Shown one piece after another: positions 7,864 to 16,782 of a DNA stretch of 44,726 bases (position 1 is the stretch's first letter; every line of letters starts with the position of its first letter). Origin of the DNA: a bacterium (GTDB lineage Bacteria; Pseudomonadota; Alphaproteobacteria; Rs-D84; CACZYB01); assembly GCA_014803545.1 (NCBI GenBank), contig JAAVBN010000029.1:1-44726 (forward strand), written 5' to 3'. The position numbers and the translations under genes are program-made. The notes below the pieces were generated by a model. That model was not told where the DNA came from. It was given only the letters and a program-made list of their open reading frames with translations, and ran no database searches.

Positions 7864-8531
7864 ATGAAAAAATTAATAAAAGATATTTCTGATATTATGC
7901 AAAAAAACGCCCATGGGCACGGTATGGATCATATTAATCGTGTGTATGATATGAGTATAGATTTTGCAAAGGGGACATCGGCAAATATTGAAATAATAAC
8001 TTTGACATCTTTGTTGCATGATGTTGATGATTATAAAATCTTTGGTGATACAGGAGATAAGTTGCCAAATGCAACAAATATTATGAAAAAAAATAATGTG
8101 CCGAATGATATGATTGAGGTTGTTTTAAATAACATTAACAATATGGGGTATAGTAAAAGATTAAAAGGGATTATTCCTACATCATTAGAAGGACAGATAG
8201 TTTCCGATGCCGACTTTTGTGATGGAATGGGTGCAACTGGTATTATTCGATCTATTGAATATAATATTTTTAAGGGGAATCCTTTTTGGGACAGGGATTT
8301 TTCCCAGAAATAAATCCTAGTGTAGAGAAATATAAGGAAAGTAAGGTTCCTGTGGTTAATCATTGTTTTGAAAAGTCATTAAAATTAAAGGATTTGATGT
8401 TTACGGAGGCAGGTAAGAAGGAAGCAATTAAAAGACATAATATAATGGTTTCGTTTTTACAGAATTTTTTTGAGGAAAATAGAGCGTATGATTGGGTGAA
8501 ATTTCTTAATGAAAATAAAAAATCCCTTTAA
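7864..8531 (+). pseudogene. HD-domain phosphohydrolase, frameshifted
   Basis: The first part (7864-8313) encodes an HD-superfamily protein with HGHGMDHINRV near residue 18 and LLHDVDDYK near residue 50, the metal-binding H...HD pattern of YpgQ/YedJ-like nucleotide pyrophosphohydrolases. It hits TAA just after WDRDFSQK. The rest of the domain (FPEINPSVEKYKES to the end at 8531) is in the frame one base back. Adding one T to the T5 run at 8298-8302 would join them into about 222 residues. The missing T could be a true mutation, a strain-variable run or a sequencing error. The -1 site here is not a standard slippery heptamer. The gene starts 7 nt after the NrtR-like gene. Confidence 0.75.
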
Positions 8532-8889
8532 AGGTAATCAGCCTTTCAAAGAGTTAGTTTTACTTTCCAACGATGTATAAATATATAATAACACGATTCG
8601 TGAACTTTTGCAAGAGGGGATTTTGGATTTAGTGAAAAATTTTTGAAGATGGGGTAGGTCAGCACTATGGGGACTGAAGGTTCTAGCGATTCCTCCTAAA
8701 AAAATGTGGCAAAGTGAGCCACCCGTGGGGCGGTCTGGCTCATAAAAAAAGAAATAAACATTATTAAAAAAATGAGGTAAACAAAACTTGTGAAAACTAA
8801 TTGCAATAATTTATAATATATCCAATCTGAATTTTCTATTCCTCTAGGGGATGGACCAAAGACTTACTGCTTTAAGAAATGATGAAGTT
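8515..8889 (+). repeat. Intergenic hairpin cassette, copy I (degenerate)
   Basis: This fills the gene-free stretch between the HD gene and the minus-strand gene at 8891. Its left module (8515-about 8638) is nearly identical to 41871-41990 in cassette III, including the palindrome CCTTTAAAGG and a promoter-like TTTACT plus TATAAT. It then has hairpin H1 (TGAGCCA 8715-8721 with TGGCTCA 8736-8742), a shared A-rich stretch, and a decayed version of the right module: CTAGGGGATGGACC, then AAGACTTACTGCTTTAAGAAATGATGAAG. Here the H2 partner is lost, the H3 and H4 pairings are broken, and the terminal promoter is missing. Confidence 0.8.
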
Positions 8890-8890
8890 A

Positions 8891-9220
8891 TTAACAAATA
8901 TATTTTACTTCTTTTTTTAATTTTCTTTTTAATTTGTTATCAATTATTATCTTTGCTCTGTATTGGCGTATAGGAACATTGTCGTAATCCATTTCTGTAA
9001 TGCTTATTTCATTAGCATCTCTTAAAATCTTTAAAACTTTTTTAGGAATATAAGTAAGTTTTACAATTTCGTTTTTATCTCTGAACAATGCCAATAATTT
9101 TTTATTATCGTAAACGATGAAAGGATTATATGGGGATTCTGTGCGTGAAAGGATTATCAGCATTAATTTCCCGCTTGAATTGATAATGAAATCAAAATAT
9201 TCCTCGTTTACGACTATAAT
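8891..9220 (-). CDS. Unknown protein, about 109 aa, probable ATT start
   Basis: I do not recognise this protein. From the first ATG (9163) it would be 90 residues with no convincing ribosome site. The frame is open upstream to AAGGAGA (9233-9227), and 7 nt after its GGAG lies an in-frame ATT (9220-9218). The added 19 residues (IVVNEEYFDFIINSSGKLM after the initiator) look like normal protein. I therefore prefer the ATT start, giving about 109 residues. The protein is basic at its C-terminus (KLKRKLKKEVK) and has no signal peptide. The 3' end abuts hairpin cassette I. If the ATT reading is wrong, the gene is 8891-9163. Confidence 0.5.
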   Translation of the reverse strand: MIVVNEEYFDFIINSSGKLMLIILSRTESPYNPFIVYDNKKLLALFRDKNEIVKLTYIPKKVLKILRDANEISITEMDYDNVPIRQYRAKIIIDNKLKRKLKKEVKYIC

Positions 9221-9292
9221 TTTTAATCTCCTTTGTTTATATTTATAAGGATAACATAAAATTCAAATATTTTAAATACTTTTTAACTTTAT

Positions 9293-9321
9293 TTTACTCT
9301 TAAAATCTGATATGATATAAT
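9293..9321 (+). promoter_or_regulatory. Promoter of the popZ-like gene
   Basis: TTTACT (9293-9298), a 17-nt spacer and a perfect TATAAT (9316-9321) lie about 25 nt before the ATG. Confidence 0.7.
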
Positions 9322-9344
9322 TATAATAAAAATAAGAGGAGAAA

Positions 9345-9854
9345 ATGCCAAGTAATTATTCGGATAGTCCTTCTATGGATGAAATTTTAGAACGTATAAA
9401 AAAAGCCTTGTCTGAAAGAGATGCCAAATCGGGTGTTTCAGAGGAGGCGGAAAGTATTTCTGCAACAGAAAATACACCTTTGACATTTGAAAAAATGAAG
9501 GAGTTGTCTTCGTCAAGAGCAATGACTGATAAGATTGTTGGAAATCTTGTTGACGATGAGATTTTTATAAAGCCTGTGGCAAAGGCGTCATCTGAGGATG
9601 AGAGTGTAAAAATCCTTAATAAAGAGGAGAGGGTTTCTTCAAAAAAGAATGACGATGTGTTCGTCCTTACAAAAAATATGAAGAGGAAAAAGGATTCTGA
9701 TGTATCATTAAATAATGTAGATTTGAATTTAATGTTTAAAAATATTGCATTTGGTTTGGGGCATGATTTGGCGATATCCTATCTTTCCCCTAAAATTGAA
9801 AGTTGGTTAAGGATTAATGCAACTGATATAATTTCTAAATCACAAAAAAAATAA
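9345..9854 (+). CDS. popZ: PopZ-like polar organising protein (DUF2497)
   Basis: A 169-residue protein with the PopZ/DUF2497 layout. A short N-terminal helix (SMDEILERIKKALSERD, residues 10-26) corresponds to the client-binding helix. A long acidic, Ser/Glu-rich disordered middle follows (about 27-125). The C-terminal helical part (ISYLSPKIESWLRINATDII) corresponds to the oligomerisation region. In Caulobacter PopZ forms polar condensates that anchor chromosome origins and recruit cell-cycle kinases. This copy is somewhat shorter than the Caulobacter protein and its C-terminal helices are divergent, so the assignment rests mainly on the N-terminal helix and overall layout. Own promoter and terminator: monocistronic. 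Confidence 0.65.
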   Translation: MPSNYSDSPSMDEILERIKKALSERDAKSGVSEEAESISATENTPLTFEKMKELSSSRAMTDKIVGNLVDDEIFIKPVAKASSEDESVKILNKEERVSSKKNDDVFVLTKNMKRKKDSDVSLNNVDLNLMFKNIAFGLGHDLAISYLSPKIESWLRINATDIISKSQKK

Positions 9855-9856
9855 AA

Positions 9857-9890
9857 TTTAGCCCCTTAATAGAAAGGGGAAATTTTTTAT
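9857..9890 (+). terminator. Terminator of the popZ-like gene
   Basis: An inverted repeat (GCCCCTT with AAGGGG, flanked by AAATTT on both arms) is followed by a T run just after the stop. Confidence 0.75.
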
Positions 9891-9898
9891 GATGTAAA

Positions 9899-9921
9899 AA
9901 AAAGCCTCTTTTCAGAGGCTT
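9899..9921 (-). terminator. Terminator of the RND efflux operon
   Basis: AAGCCTC (9902-9908) pairs with GAGGCTT (9915-9921). On the minus strand it is followed by a run of T, right after the RND transporter stop. Confidence 0.8.
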
Positions 9922-9926
9922 AGTTT

Positions 9927-12900
9927 TTAGATTTCGTTATTCTTTTTGAACTTTCTTTCCCACCAATTATGAAATCTTTTTCTGACCCTTACGCCGATTA
10001 AAATCATACATGGTGTGACGATTAAAGTTAAGATTGTTGCAAAAGATAAACCAAAAATAACAGACTTTGAGAATGCAGACCACATATCCATTGATGGTGA
10101 ACCGATGGATATATCAGCGTGTATAAAGTCTATGTTTAATTTTAATGCCATAGGGACAAGTCCAAGAACTGTTGTGACAGTTGTAAGATAAACTGGACGA
10201 ATTCTTTGAAGCCCTGTTCTTATTAGAGCATCAAATGGGTCGCTTACTTTTTCCTTTATTTCGTTATAAGCGTCAATTAACACTATGTTATTATTAACGA
10301 CTATACCAGCAAGAGAAACGATTGCCAAACCTGTCATAACGATTGAGAATGGATCGTGCATTATAACAAGTCCCAATACAACACCGATTGTTGATAATAG
10401 TATAGAGAATAATATCATAAATGTGTCATAGAAGCTGTTGAATTGAATAAGCAATATGAAGCCCATTAGGAATATAGCTGCTATGAATGCCTTTATCACG
10501 AAGCCCATACTTTCCTGGCTGTCCTCATCTTGACCAGCAAATTTTATTTGAACACCTTTAGGTGGTGGATTTTGTTTTTGGTAAGCCTTTAATGCAGCAA
10601 CTTTTGCAGCAGCATAGGAACCTTGTTCCGCATCGGCAGCAACCTTTATAATTCTTCTTCCGTTAATTCTTTCAATCATATTGACCTTTGGTGAAGGAAC
10701 AATATCAACGAAAGTTGATAGAGGAACTGAAGAGGTTGTATTTGCGACAACATAAAGGTTATCAATCATATTTAAAGCACGTAAAGCCTTTGGAAAACGA
10801 ACAACTATGTCAAGTTCTTCGTCGCTGTCGGCTGGCATATAGCTTGATACTCTTGCACCGCGAGTTAACATTTGAACGATACTTCCGATTGAGGAAATTG
10901 TAACGCCAAATTTTGCAGCCTGTGCCTTATTAATATTCATTTCCCATTGGATACCAGGAAGTGGAAGGGTGTTTTCAACATTTACGAAACCACCTATTTT
11001 ATTCATAGCTTCCTCTATGTATTTATAACCAGCATCAATTATTTTTTGGTTATCTTCCTTTGCGGAAATTTCAATTTCAATTGCTTTTCCAGAAACTGGA
11101 CCTTTTGCTTCCTTCACAATTTCAATTATAACACCAGACATTTGAGACAATTTGTCGTCCAGCTCTTTTATAATTTGAGTTGCACGAGGTCGTTCTTGCC
11201 AATCCTTTAATTCAACTTGAATATATCCTATGGTATCTTCTGAAGCACGCCATGGTTTTGCACCAGATCTTGAATATATATTTTCAAAGTATGGAAGTTC
11301 GGTGATTAAGTTTTCTGCCTTTCTTACGAATTCTGATTTTTCTTCTACTGAAAAGTTTCCAAGAGCGTGAACATTTATATTTATAAAGTCAGGTTCGGAT
11401 TCAGGGAAGAATTCAACACCAACACCAAATTTTGAGTAGGTGAAAAATGATAGGAATAGTACAACTAAGACCAAACCAAAAATTTTCCAAGGTCTTGATA
11501 AACAAAAGTGTAGGGCGTTGTAATATACTTTCATATATCCTTTTAGTTTGTCATATTCGCCATTTTCACTTGCAAGAACTTGAACTTTTTCTTCTTCCTT
11601 CATTGCACCTGCTTTTCCGAATATTGCACCAAATATAGGAATGAAGATTAGGGCGACTAATAAAGATGCGGAAAGAACGCAGATAACAGATAAAGGTAAA
11701 TATTTCATAAACTCACCAATAACACCAGGCCAAAACATAAGAGGTCCGAATGCAACAAGAGTTGTAAGAGTTGATGCGATAACTGGCATAGCCATACGGT
11801 CAGATGCTTCTGCGTAAGCGTCAACTTTATTTGCACCTTCGGTCATTTTCTTATCGGCATATTCGGTAATAACGATTGCACCGTCAACAAGCATACCTAC
11901 GGCAAGGATAAGACCGAAAAGGACAACCATATTAATACCTACACCCAAAGCACCAAGGAATAATAATCCGATAAGGAAAGATATAGGAATAGAAAGTCCA
12001 ACAAGAAGACCTGTTCTTGTTCCAAGCATTAAAACAACGCAAACAATAACGAGAATCATAGATGATATAACGTTATTTTGTAGGTCGGTTAAGTTGTCAT
12101 TTATAGTTTCAGCAGAATCGTTTGTTAATTTTATTATAACATTATTTGGAATTGTGTCCTTTGCTTCTTCAAGAACTTTTTTTACTAATGTTATAACATT
12201 AATGGTATTACCACCACTTTTCTTTTTTACTTCCAATGATAAACTTGGTTTGCCGTTCATACGAACGTATTCAGTTGCGTTTGCAAAATTTCTTCTTACT
12301 TCGGCAATATCTTTAAGTGTGATTACGGCATCGCCTTCTATCTTTATAGGAAGGTTTAAAACATCATCAACATTTTCAATTAAACCTGGAACTTTGATAG
12401 GGAATGAACCTCTTTCAGTTTCAATGTTTCCAGCAGGAATAAGAATGTTTGATGAACCCAAGAAAGAGCTTATGTTTGAAATAGATAATTTATAAGAATT
12501 CATTTTTGCAGGATCAATTAAAATTTCTATTTGCTCATCTCTTTCACCACCAAGTTCGGCTTCCAAAACACCAGGAAGAGATTCAATTGTATCTTGAAGT
12601 TGTTCAGCGATAGTCATCAAAGTTTTTTCAGGTGCATTACCGTAAACATTTACTATAGCAATAGGGAATTCAGATGTGTTGATTTCATCAATAATAGGTT
12701 CGTCAATATCCTTTGGCATAGTTTGTTTTGCTCTGTCAACGGCATCTTTTATTTCACGAAGACCTATTTCAGTATCGTATCCAACATCAAATTCTGTAAG
12801 AATATTACAGTAATTTTCATAACATTTACTGTTTAATTCTTTTAAACCTGATATAGTTTTGAATTCTTTTTCAATAGGTTTTGCAATTAATCGCTCACCG

Positions 12901-13073
12901 TCTTCTGGTGAAATACCAGTATAAGTGATTCTTGTATAAACCCTTGGTATATTAACATCAGGATAAGATTCTTTTGGAAGAGCCTTGTATGTCATAAATC
13001 CTGCGATTGTGCATAAAAATAAGGCGAATATGAATACACGTGTCCTTTTTATTGCTATTTTTACTATTGACAT
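9927..13073 (-). CDS. RND efflux transporter, inner-membrane pump
   Basis: A 1048-residue RND permease of the AcrB/HAE-1 type, twelve transmembrane helices with two large periplasmic loops. It begins MSIVKIAIKRTRVF and has the expected helix-1 end PKESYPDVNIPRVY. The helix-4 proton-relay motif reads GMLVDGAIVI: the first Asp of the usual DD or DN pair is kept and the second position is Gly. Helix 10 has GIVVNNNIVLIDAYNE. It exports small hydrophobic compounds using the proton gradient, with the adaptor encoded 15 nt upstream. No outer-membrane TolC gene is present in the window. AAGGAGG precedes the ATG at 13073. Substrate unknown. Confidence 0.93.
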   Translation of the reverse strand: MSIVKIAIKRTRVFIFALFLCTIAGFMTYKALPKESYPDVNIPRVYTRITYTGISPEDGERLIAKPIEKEFKTISGLKELNSKCYENYCNILTEFDVGYDTEIGLREIKDAVDRAKQTMPKDIDEPIIDEINTSEFPIAIVNVYGNAPEKTLMTIAEQLQDTIESLPGVLEAELGGERDEQIEILIDPAKMNSYKLSISNISSFLGSSNILIPAGNIETERGSFPIKVPGLIENVDDVLNLPIKIEGDAVITLKDIAEVRRNFANATEYVRMNGKPSLSLEVKKKSGGNTINVITLVKKVLEEAKDTIPNNVIIKLTNDSAETINDNLTDLQNNVISSMILVIVCVVLMLGTRTGLLVGLSIPISFLIGLLFLGALGVGINMVVLFGLILAVGMLVDGAIVITEYADKKMTEGANKVDAYAEASDRMAMPVIASTLTTLVAFGPLMFWPGVIGEFMKYLPLSVICVLSASLLVALIFIPIFGAIFGKAGAMKEEEKVQVLASENGEYDKLKGYMKVYYNALHFCLSRPWKIFGLVLVVLFLSFFTYSKFGVGVEFFPESEPDFININVHALGNFSVEEKSEFVRKAENLITELPYFENIYSRSGAKPWRASEDTIGYIQVELKDWQERPRATQIIKELDDKLSQMSGVIIEIVKEAKGPVSGKAIEIEISAKEDNQKIIDAGYKYIEEAMNKIGGFVNVENTLPLPGIQWEMNINKAQAAKFGVTISSIGSIVQMLTRGARVSSYMPADSDEELDIVVRFPKALRALNMIDNLYVVANTTSSVPLSTFVDIVPSPKVNMIERINGRRIIKVAADAEQGSYAAAKVAALKAYQKQNPPPKGVQIKFAGQDEDSQESMGFVIKAFIAAIFLMGFILLIQFNSFYDTFMILFSILLSTIGVVLGLVIMHDPFSIVMTGLAIVSLAGIVVNNNIVLIDAYNEIKEKVSDPFDALIRTGLQRIRPVYLTTVTTVLGLVPMALKLNIDFIHADISIGSPSMDMWSAFSKSVIFGLSFATILTLIVTPCMILIGVRVRKRFHNWWERKFKKNNEI

Positions 13074-13088
13074 TTATTATCCTCCTTA

Positions 13089-14210
13089 TTATTTAAGTAA
13101 GTTTGAGTTGGTGTCGTTTGTAAAGGTTGGGTCAACTTTTTCGCCAACTTTTACAAATTCTGCACCAGCGATAATTACATTTGCATTTTCAGGAAGTCCA
13201 GAAATCCAAAGTCCATCAGATTCTTCTTTTACTATTTCAATAGGATAGAAATGGACTATGTTTTCATCATCAACTGTTTTTACACCAATTTCGCCATTTT
13301 CACCAAAAGTTAAGCAAGATGAAACGCTTAATTTAATAGCAGAAATTGTATCAAGAGGGAATTGAATTTCTGCGGTTAAACCTTCAGCAACTCTATCATC
13401 TTTGTTATTTGCTTCAAGTTCAATAGAGAAAGTTCTTGTTGATGAATTTGCGATTGCGGCAACGTATACAAGCATAGCTTCTATTTTTTGTTTGCTTGAA
13501 AGAAGGGCAGTTGCGACTACACCTTTTCTTACACGAGTTATGTATTTTTCTGGGATTTCAGCCTTTATTTTTATAGGGTTAAGATTTACGAATGTTCCGA
13601 CATCTTCACCAGAATTTACATAAGAGCCTTCTTCTACATTAAGTTCATTTATTATACCATCAAATGGAGCACGAAGAATTGTGTATTCAATATCAAGGAT
13701 TATTTGGTCTAATGCTGCACGAGAATTTTTATAAGCAGCTTCGTTTGCAACAAAATCTACACGAGAAATTAAATCTTGTTGAAGAAGAGTTTTTGCAGTA
13801 TTAAATTCAAGTTCTGATTTATCTTTTGCAGCTTGGGCAGCACGAAGTTTTGCCATTCTGTCTTCCATAGCAAGAGTTATGATAGCATCACCCTTTTTCA
13901 CATATTGACCCTTTTTCTTATTAATAGTTTTTACTATACCAGAAGTCCTTATTTTAAGGTTGACTTTTTCGTTTGCCTCTGTATGACCATAAATAAGAAT
14001 ATCAGCAACTATATTTTTTGCAGTTAATCTTTCAACATTAACCTTTACAAGTTTTGTAGTAGGTTCGTCGGTTGTTTTTGGAGCAGTGAAAAACATACCT
14101 AATGCAAACCAAACAATAAGGGCAATTATTATTATGTATACAAACTTTGTAGACCCCTTTTGTTGTCCAAGTTTTGAATTTATATATTTGTTATGTAATT
14201 TTTTAATCAT
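13089..14210 (-). CDS. RND efflux periplasmic adaptor (membrane fusion protein)
   Basis: A 373-residue HlyD/AcrA-type adaptor. An N-terminal basic stretch and membrane anchor (FVYIIIIALIVWFALGMFF, about residues 24-42) is followed by a lipoyl half (GIVKTINKKKGQYVKKGDAI), a short helical hairpin (about 120-165), the second lipoyl half (APFDGIINELNVEEGSYV), a beta-barrel domain and a membrane-proximal domain. It links the inner-membrane RND pump to an outer-membrane channel. It is the first gene of a two-gene operon with the pump. The ATG follows AAGGAG. The region up to leuS is a divergent promoter region of about 137 nt. Confidence 0.92.
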   Translation of the reverse strand: MIKKLHNKYINSKLGQQKGSTKFVYIIIIALIVWFALGMFFTAPKTTDEPTTKLVKVNVERLTAKNIVADILIYGHTEANEKVNLKIRTSGIVKTINKKKGQYVKKGDAIITLAMEDRMAKLRAAQAAKDKSELEFNTAKTLLQQDLISRVDFVANEAAYKNSRAALDQIILDIEYTILRAPFDGIINELNVEEGSYVNSGEDVGTFVNLNPIKIKAEIPEKYITRVRKGVVATALLSSKQKIEAMLVYVAAIANSSTRTFSIELEANNKDDRVAEGLTAEIQFPLDTISAIKLSVSSCLTFGENGEIGVKTVDDENIVHFYPIEIVKEESDGLWISGLPENANVIIAGAEFVKVGEKVDPTFTNDTNSNLLK

Positions 14211-14347
14211 TATAAAACTCCTTCTTATTTAAATTAAAAAAATCTTGCTAATAATAAAATTGAATATTATAATCAATTTTAAAATTTGTAAACAAAAAAA
14301 TGTTAACTTTTTTTTAATGTCTAGTAGTAAATAAAAAGGGATAAATT

Positions 14348-16753
14348 ATGACAAAAAAATATGATTTCAGATATATAGAAGAAAAATGGCAAAATATTTG
14401 GGAAACAGAGAAAACCTTTGATGCTAAGATTGATAAATCAAAGAAGAAATTTTTTTCTTTGGTAGAGTTTCCTTATCCATCTGGTGCTGGACTTCATGTC
14501 GGACATCCTCGTTCATTTACTGCTATGGATATTATTTCAAGAAAGAGAAGAGCAGAGGGGTATAATGTTTTGTTCCCTATGGGCTTTGATGCGTTTGGGC
14601 TTCCAACTGAAAGGTATGCAATAAAAAATCATATTCATCCTGCGGTTGCGACAAAGCAAAATATTGAAAATTTTGTTAAGCAACTTAAATCTATTGGTTA
14701 TTCATTTAATTGGGGAGGAACTGTGAATACCACTGATCCAGCCTATTATAAATGGACGCAATGGATGTTTATACAGATGTTTAAGGCTGGTCTTGCATAC
14801 AAGGGGGAAGAAACTATTTCTTGGTGTCCAGAATGTAAAATAGGTATTGCAAATGAAGAGTTAGAGGCTGGACATTGTGAGCGATGTGGAAGTGAGGTTC
14901 AGAAGAAGAAAAAGTCCGCTTGGATTTTGAAAATGCAATCTTATTCCGATAAGCTTTTGGAAGGATTAAACAGAGTTGATTTTCCTGACAGTGTTAAGAA
15001 AATGCAAAGCGAATGGATTGGAAAATCAGTTGGTGCGGAAGTTGATTTTTCTATCAAGGATAGTGATGAGAAATTGCGTGTATTTACGACCCGTCCAGAT
15101 ACTATTTTTGGAGTTTCCTATATGGTGATTGCACCAGAGCATAGTTTGATTGAGAAGTTTTCTTCTCAAATAAAAAATATGGATGAAGTTATTGCCTATC
15201 AAAATGAGGCAAAGAAGAAATCTGAGTTTGAGCGTTCTCAACTTTCAAAGGAAAAAACAGGTGTTCGTTTAGATGGTGTTGTTGCAATAAATCCATTGAA
15301 TGGAAAAGAGATTCCTATATTTATTTCTGATTATGTGTTGGTAAGTTATGGAACTGGTGCAATTATGGCGGTTCCTGCACATGATGACAGAGATTGGGAG
15401 TTTGCAAAGAAGTTTAATCTTCCTATTATTCCAGTGATAAAATCTGATATTGATGTGAATGAAGAATGTGCCTTGGTTGATGGGGAACATATAAATTCTG
15501 ATTTCTTAAATGGTCTTAACAAAGAAGATGCAATTAAGAAAGTTGTTGAAGTGATTGAAGAAAGAGGGCTTGGAAAAGCATCTGTGAAATATCGTATGAT
15601 GGACTGGGTATTTACCCGTCAAAGATATTGGGGAGAGCCTATACCTATGGTAAATTGTCCTCATTGTGGTTGGGTGCCAATGGATGAAAAAGATTTGCCA
15701 CTTACCCTTCCTGATGTTGATGATTATTTGCCAACGGATGAGGGATTATCACCACTTGCAAAGGCAACAGATTGGGTAAAAACAAAATGTCCGAAATGTG
15801 GTGCCGATGCAGAGAGGGAAACTGATACTATGCCAACGTGGGCTGGGTCTTCTTGGTATTATCTTCGCTATATGGATCCACATAATGATAAGGAGTTTGC
15901 TTCAAAGGAGGCTCTTGATTATTGGGGACAAGTTGATTGGTATGAAGGCGGAGCAGAGCACGTGACACGCCACTTATTGTATTCTCGTTTTTGGCATAAA
16001 GCTTTGTTTGATGCAGGACTTTTGCCATTTGATGAGCCATATAAGAAACGTTCACTTCACGGAATGATTTTGGCTTCTAATGGTGAAAAAATGAGTAAGT
16101 CAAAGGGGAATGTTATAAATCCTGATGACATTGTGAATGAGTTTGGTGCGGATACTCTTCGTGTATATGAAATGTTTATCGGTCCGTTTGATCAGGCGGC
16201 GGCTTGGTCCACAACTTCTATGATTGGTATACACAGATTTTTGAAAAAGGTTTATGAGCTTTCTCAAAATGTGGCTGATATACCTATGACTGAAAGGGAT
16301 GAAATGTTTTTACATCAAGCGATAAAAGATGTAAGTGAGCGCATTGAAAGTATGAAATTTAATACTGCGGTTTCTGCATTAATGGTGCTTTCAAATTATA
16401 TGAATGGGTTGGAAAAAGTTCCAGTTTCAATGATGGAAATTTTTGCAAAACTTCTTAATCCATTTGCTCCACATCTTGCAAGTGAGATTTGGGAAATGTT
16501 GGGACACAATTCAAGGATTGATTTTGAACCATATCCGATTTTTGATGCATCAAAGATTAAATCGTCCGATGTTAATATTGTGATTACTGTTAATGGTAAA
16601 AAGCGTTTGGAGATGAGTGTTCCTGTTGATTTATCAGATGAGGAAGTTAAAACGCTTGTGCTTGACAATAACTCTATTAAACCATACATTGATGGTAAGG
16701 ATATAAAGAAAATTATTGTCGTGAAAAACAAGATTGTAAATATAGTTGTTTAA
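14348..16753 (+). CDS. leuS: Leucyl-tRNA synthetase
   Basis: An 801-residue class I synthetase charging tRNA-Leu. It shows the HIGH-like motif HVGH in PYPSGAGLHVGHPRSFTAM. Zinc-binding cysteine pairs are CPEC...CERC near residue 155 and CPHC...CPKC near 435-480. The CP1 editing domain has TRPDTIFGVSYMV and the catalytic VPAHDDRDWEFAKKF. The active site has WAGSSWYYLRYMDP, and the KMSKS loop is KMSKSKGNV. The C-terminal anticodon-binding and small tail domains are present. It is shorter than the roughly 860 residues of E. coli LeuS, as expected for a reduced genome. The ATG follows AAAGGG. A strong terminator follows. Confidence 0.97.
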   Translation: MTKKYDFRYIEEKWQNIWETEKTFDAKIDKSKKKFFSLVEFPYPSGAGLHVGHPRSFTAMDIISRKRRAEGYNVLFPMGFDAFGLPTERYAIKNHIHPAVATKQNIENFVKQLKSIGYSFNWGGTVNTTDPAYYKWTQWMFIQMFKAGLAYKGEETISWCPECKIGIANEELEAGHCERCGSEVQKKKKSAWILKMQSYSDKLLEGLNRVDFPDSVKKMQSEWIGKSVGAEVDFSIKDSDEKLRVFTTRPDTIFGVSYMVIAPEHSLIEKFSSQIKNMDEVIAYQNEAKKKSEFERSQLSKEKTGVRLDGVVAINPLNGKEIPIFISDYVLVSYGTGAIMAVPAHDDRDWEFAKKFNLPIIPVIKSDIDVNEECALVDGEHINSDFLNGLNKEDAIKKVVEVIEERGLGKASVKYRMMDWVFTRQRYWGEPIPMVNCPHCGWVPMDEKDLPLTLPDVDDYLPTDEGLSPLAKATDWVKTKCPKCGADAERETDTMPTWAGSSWYYLRYMDPHNDKEFASKEALDYWGQVDWYEGGAEHVTRHLLYSRFWHKALFDAGLLPFDEPYKKRSLHGMILASNGEKMSKSKGNVINPDDIVNEFGADTLRVYEMFIGPFDQAAAWSTTSMIGIHRFLKKVYELSQNVADIPMTERDEMFLHQAIKDVSERIESMKFNTAVSALMVLSNYMNGLEKVPVSMMEIFAKLLNPFAPHLASEIWEMLGHNSRIDFEPYPIFDASKIKSSDVNIVITVNGKKRLEMSVPVDLSDEEVKTLVLDNNSIKPYIDGKDIKKIIVVKNKIVNIVV

Positions 16754-16754
16754 A

Positions 16755-16782
16755 AAATCCCTCTGGTTTGAGGGATTTTTTT
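16755..16782. terminator. Bidirectional terminator between leuS and the G9-tract gene
   Basis: AAATCCCTC (16755-16763) pairs with GAGGGATTT (16770-16778), with a T run on the plus side and A runs upstream that become T on the minus strand. It serves the two convergent genes; the T run overlaps the stop codon of the minus-strand gene. Confidence 0.85.

Noticed and set aside
8298..8302. Programmed frameshift in the HD gene
   Set aside because: The codons GAT TTT TCC do not form an X XXY YYZ heptamer and no stimulator is visible. A base loss or error is simpler.
10688..12836. Several plus-strand frames opposite the RND pump
   Set aside because: They follow the codon pattern of the pump in mirror image, have no ribosome sites and encode no recognisable domain.
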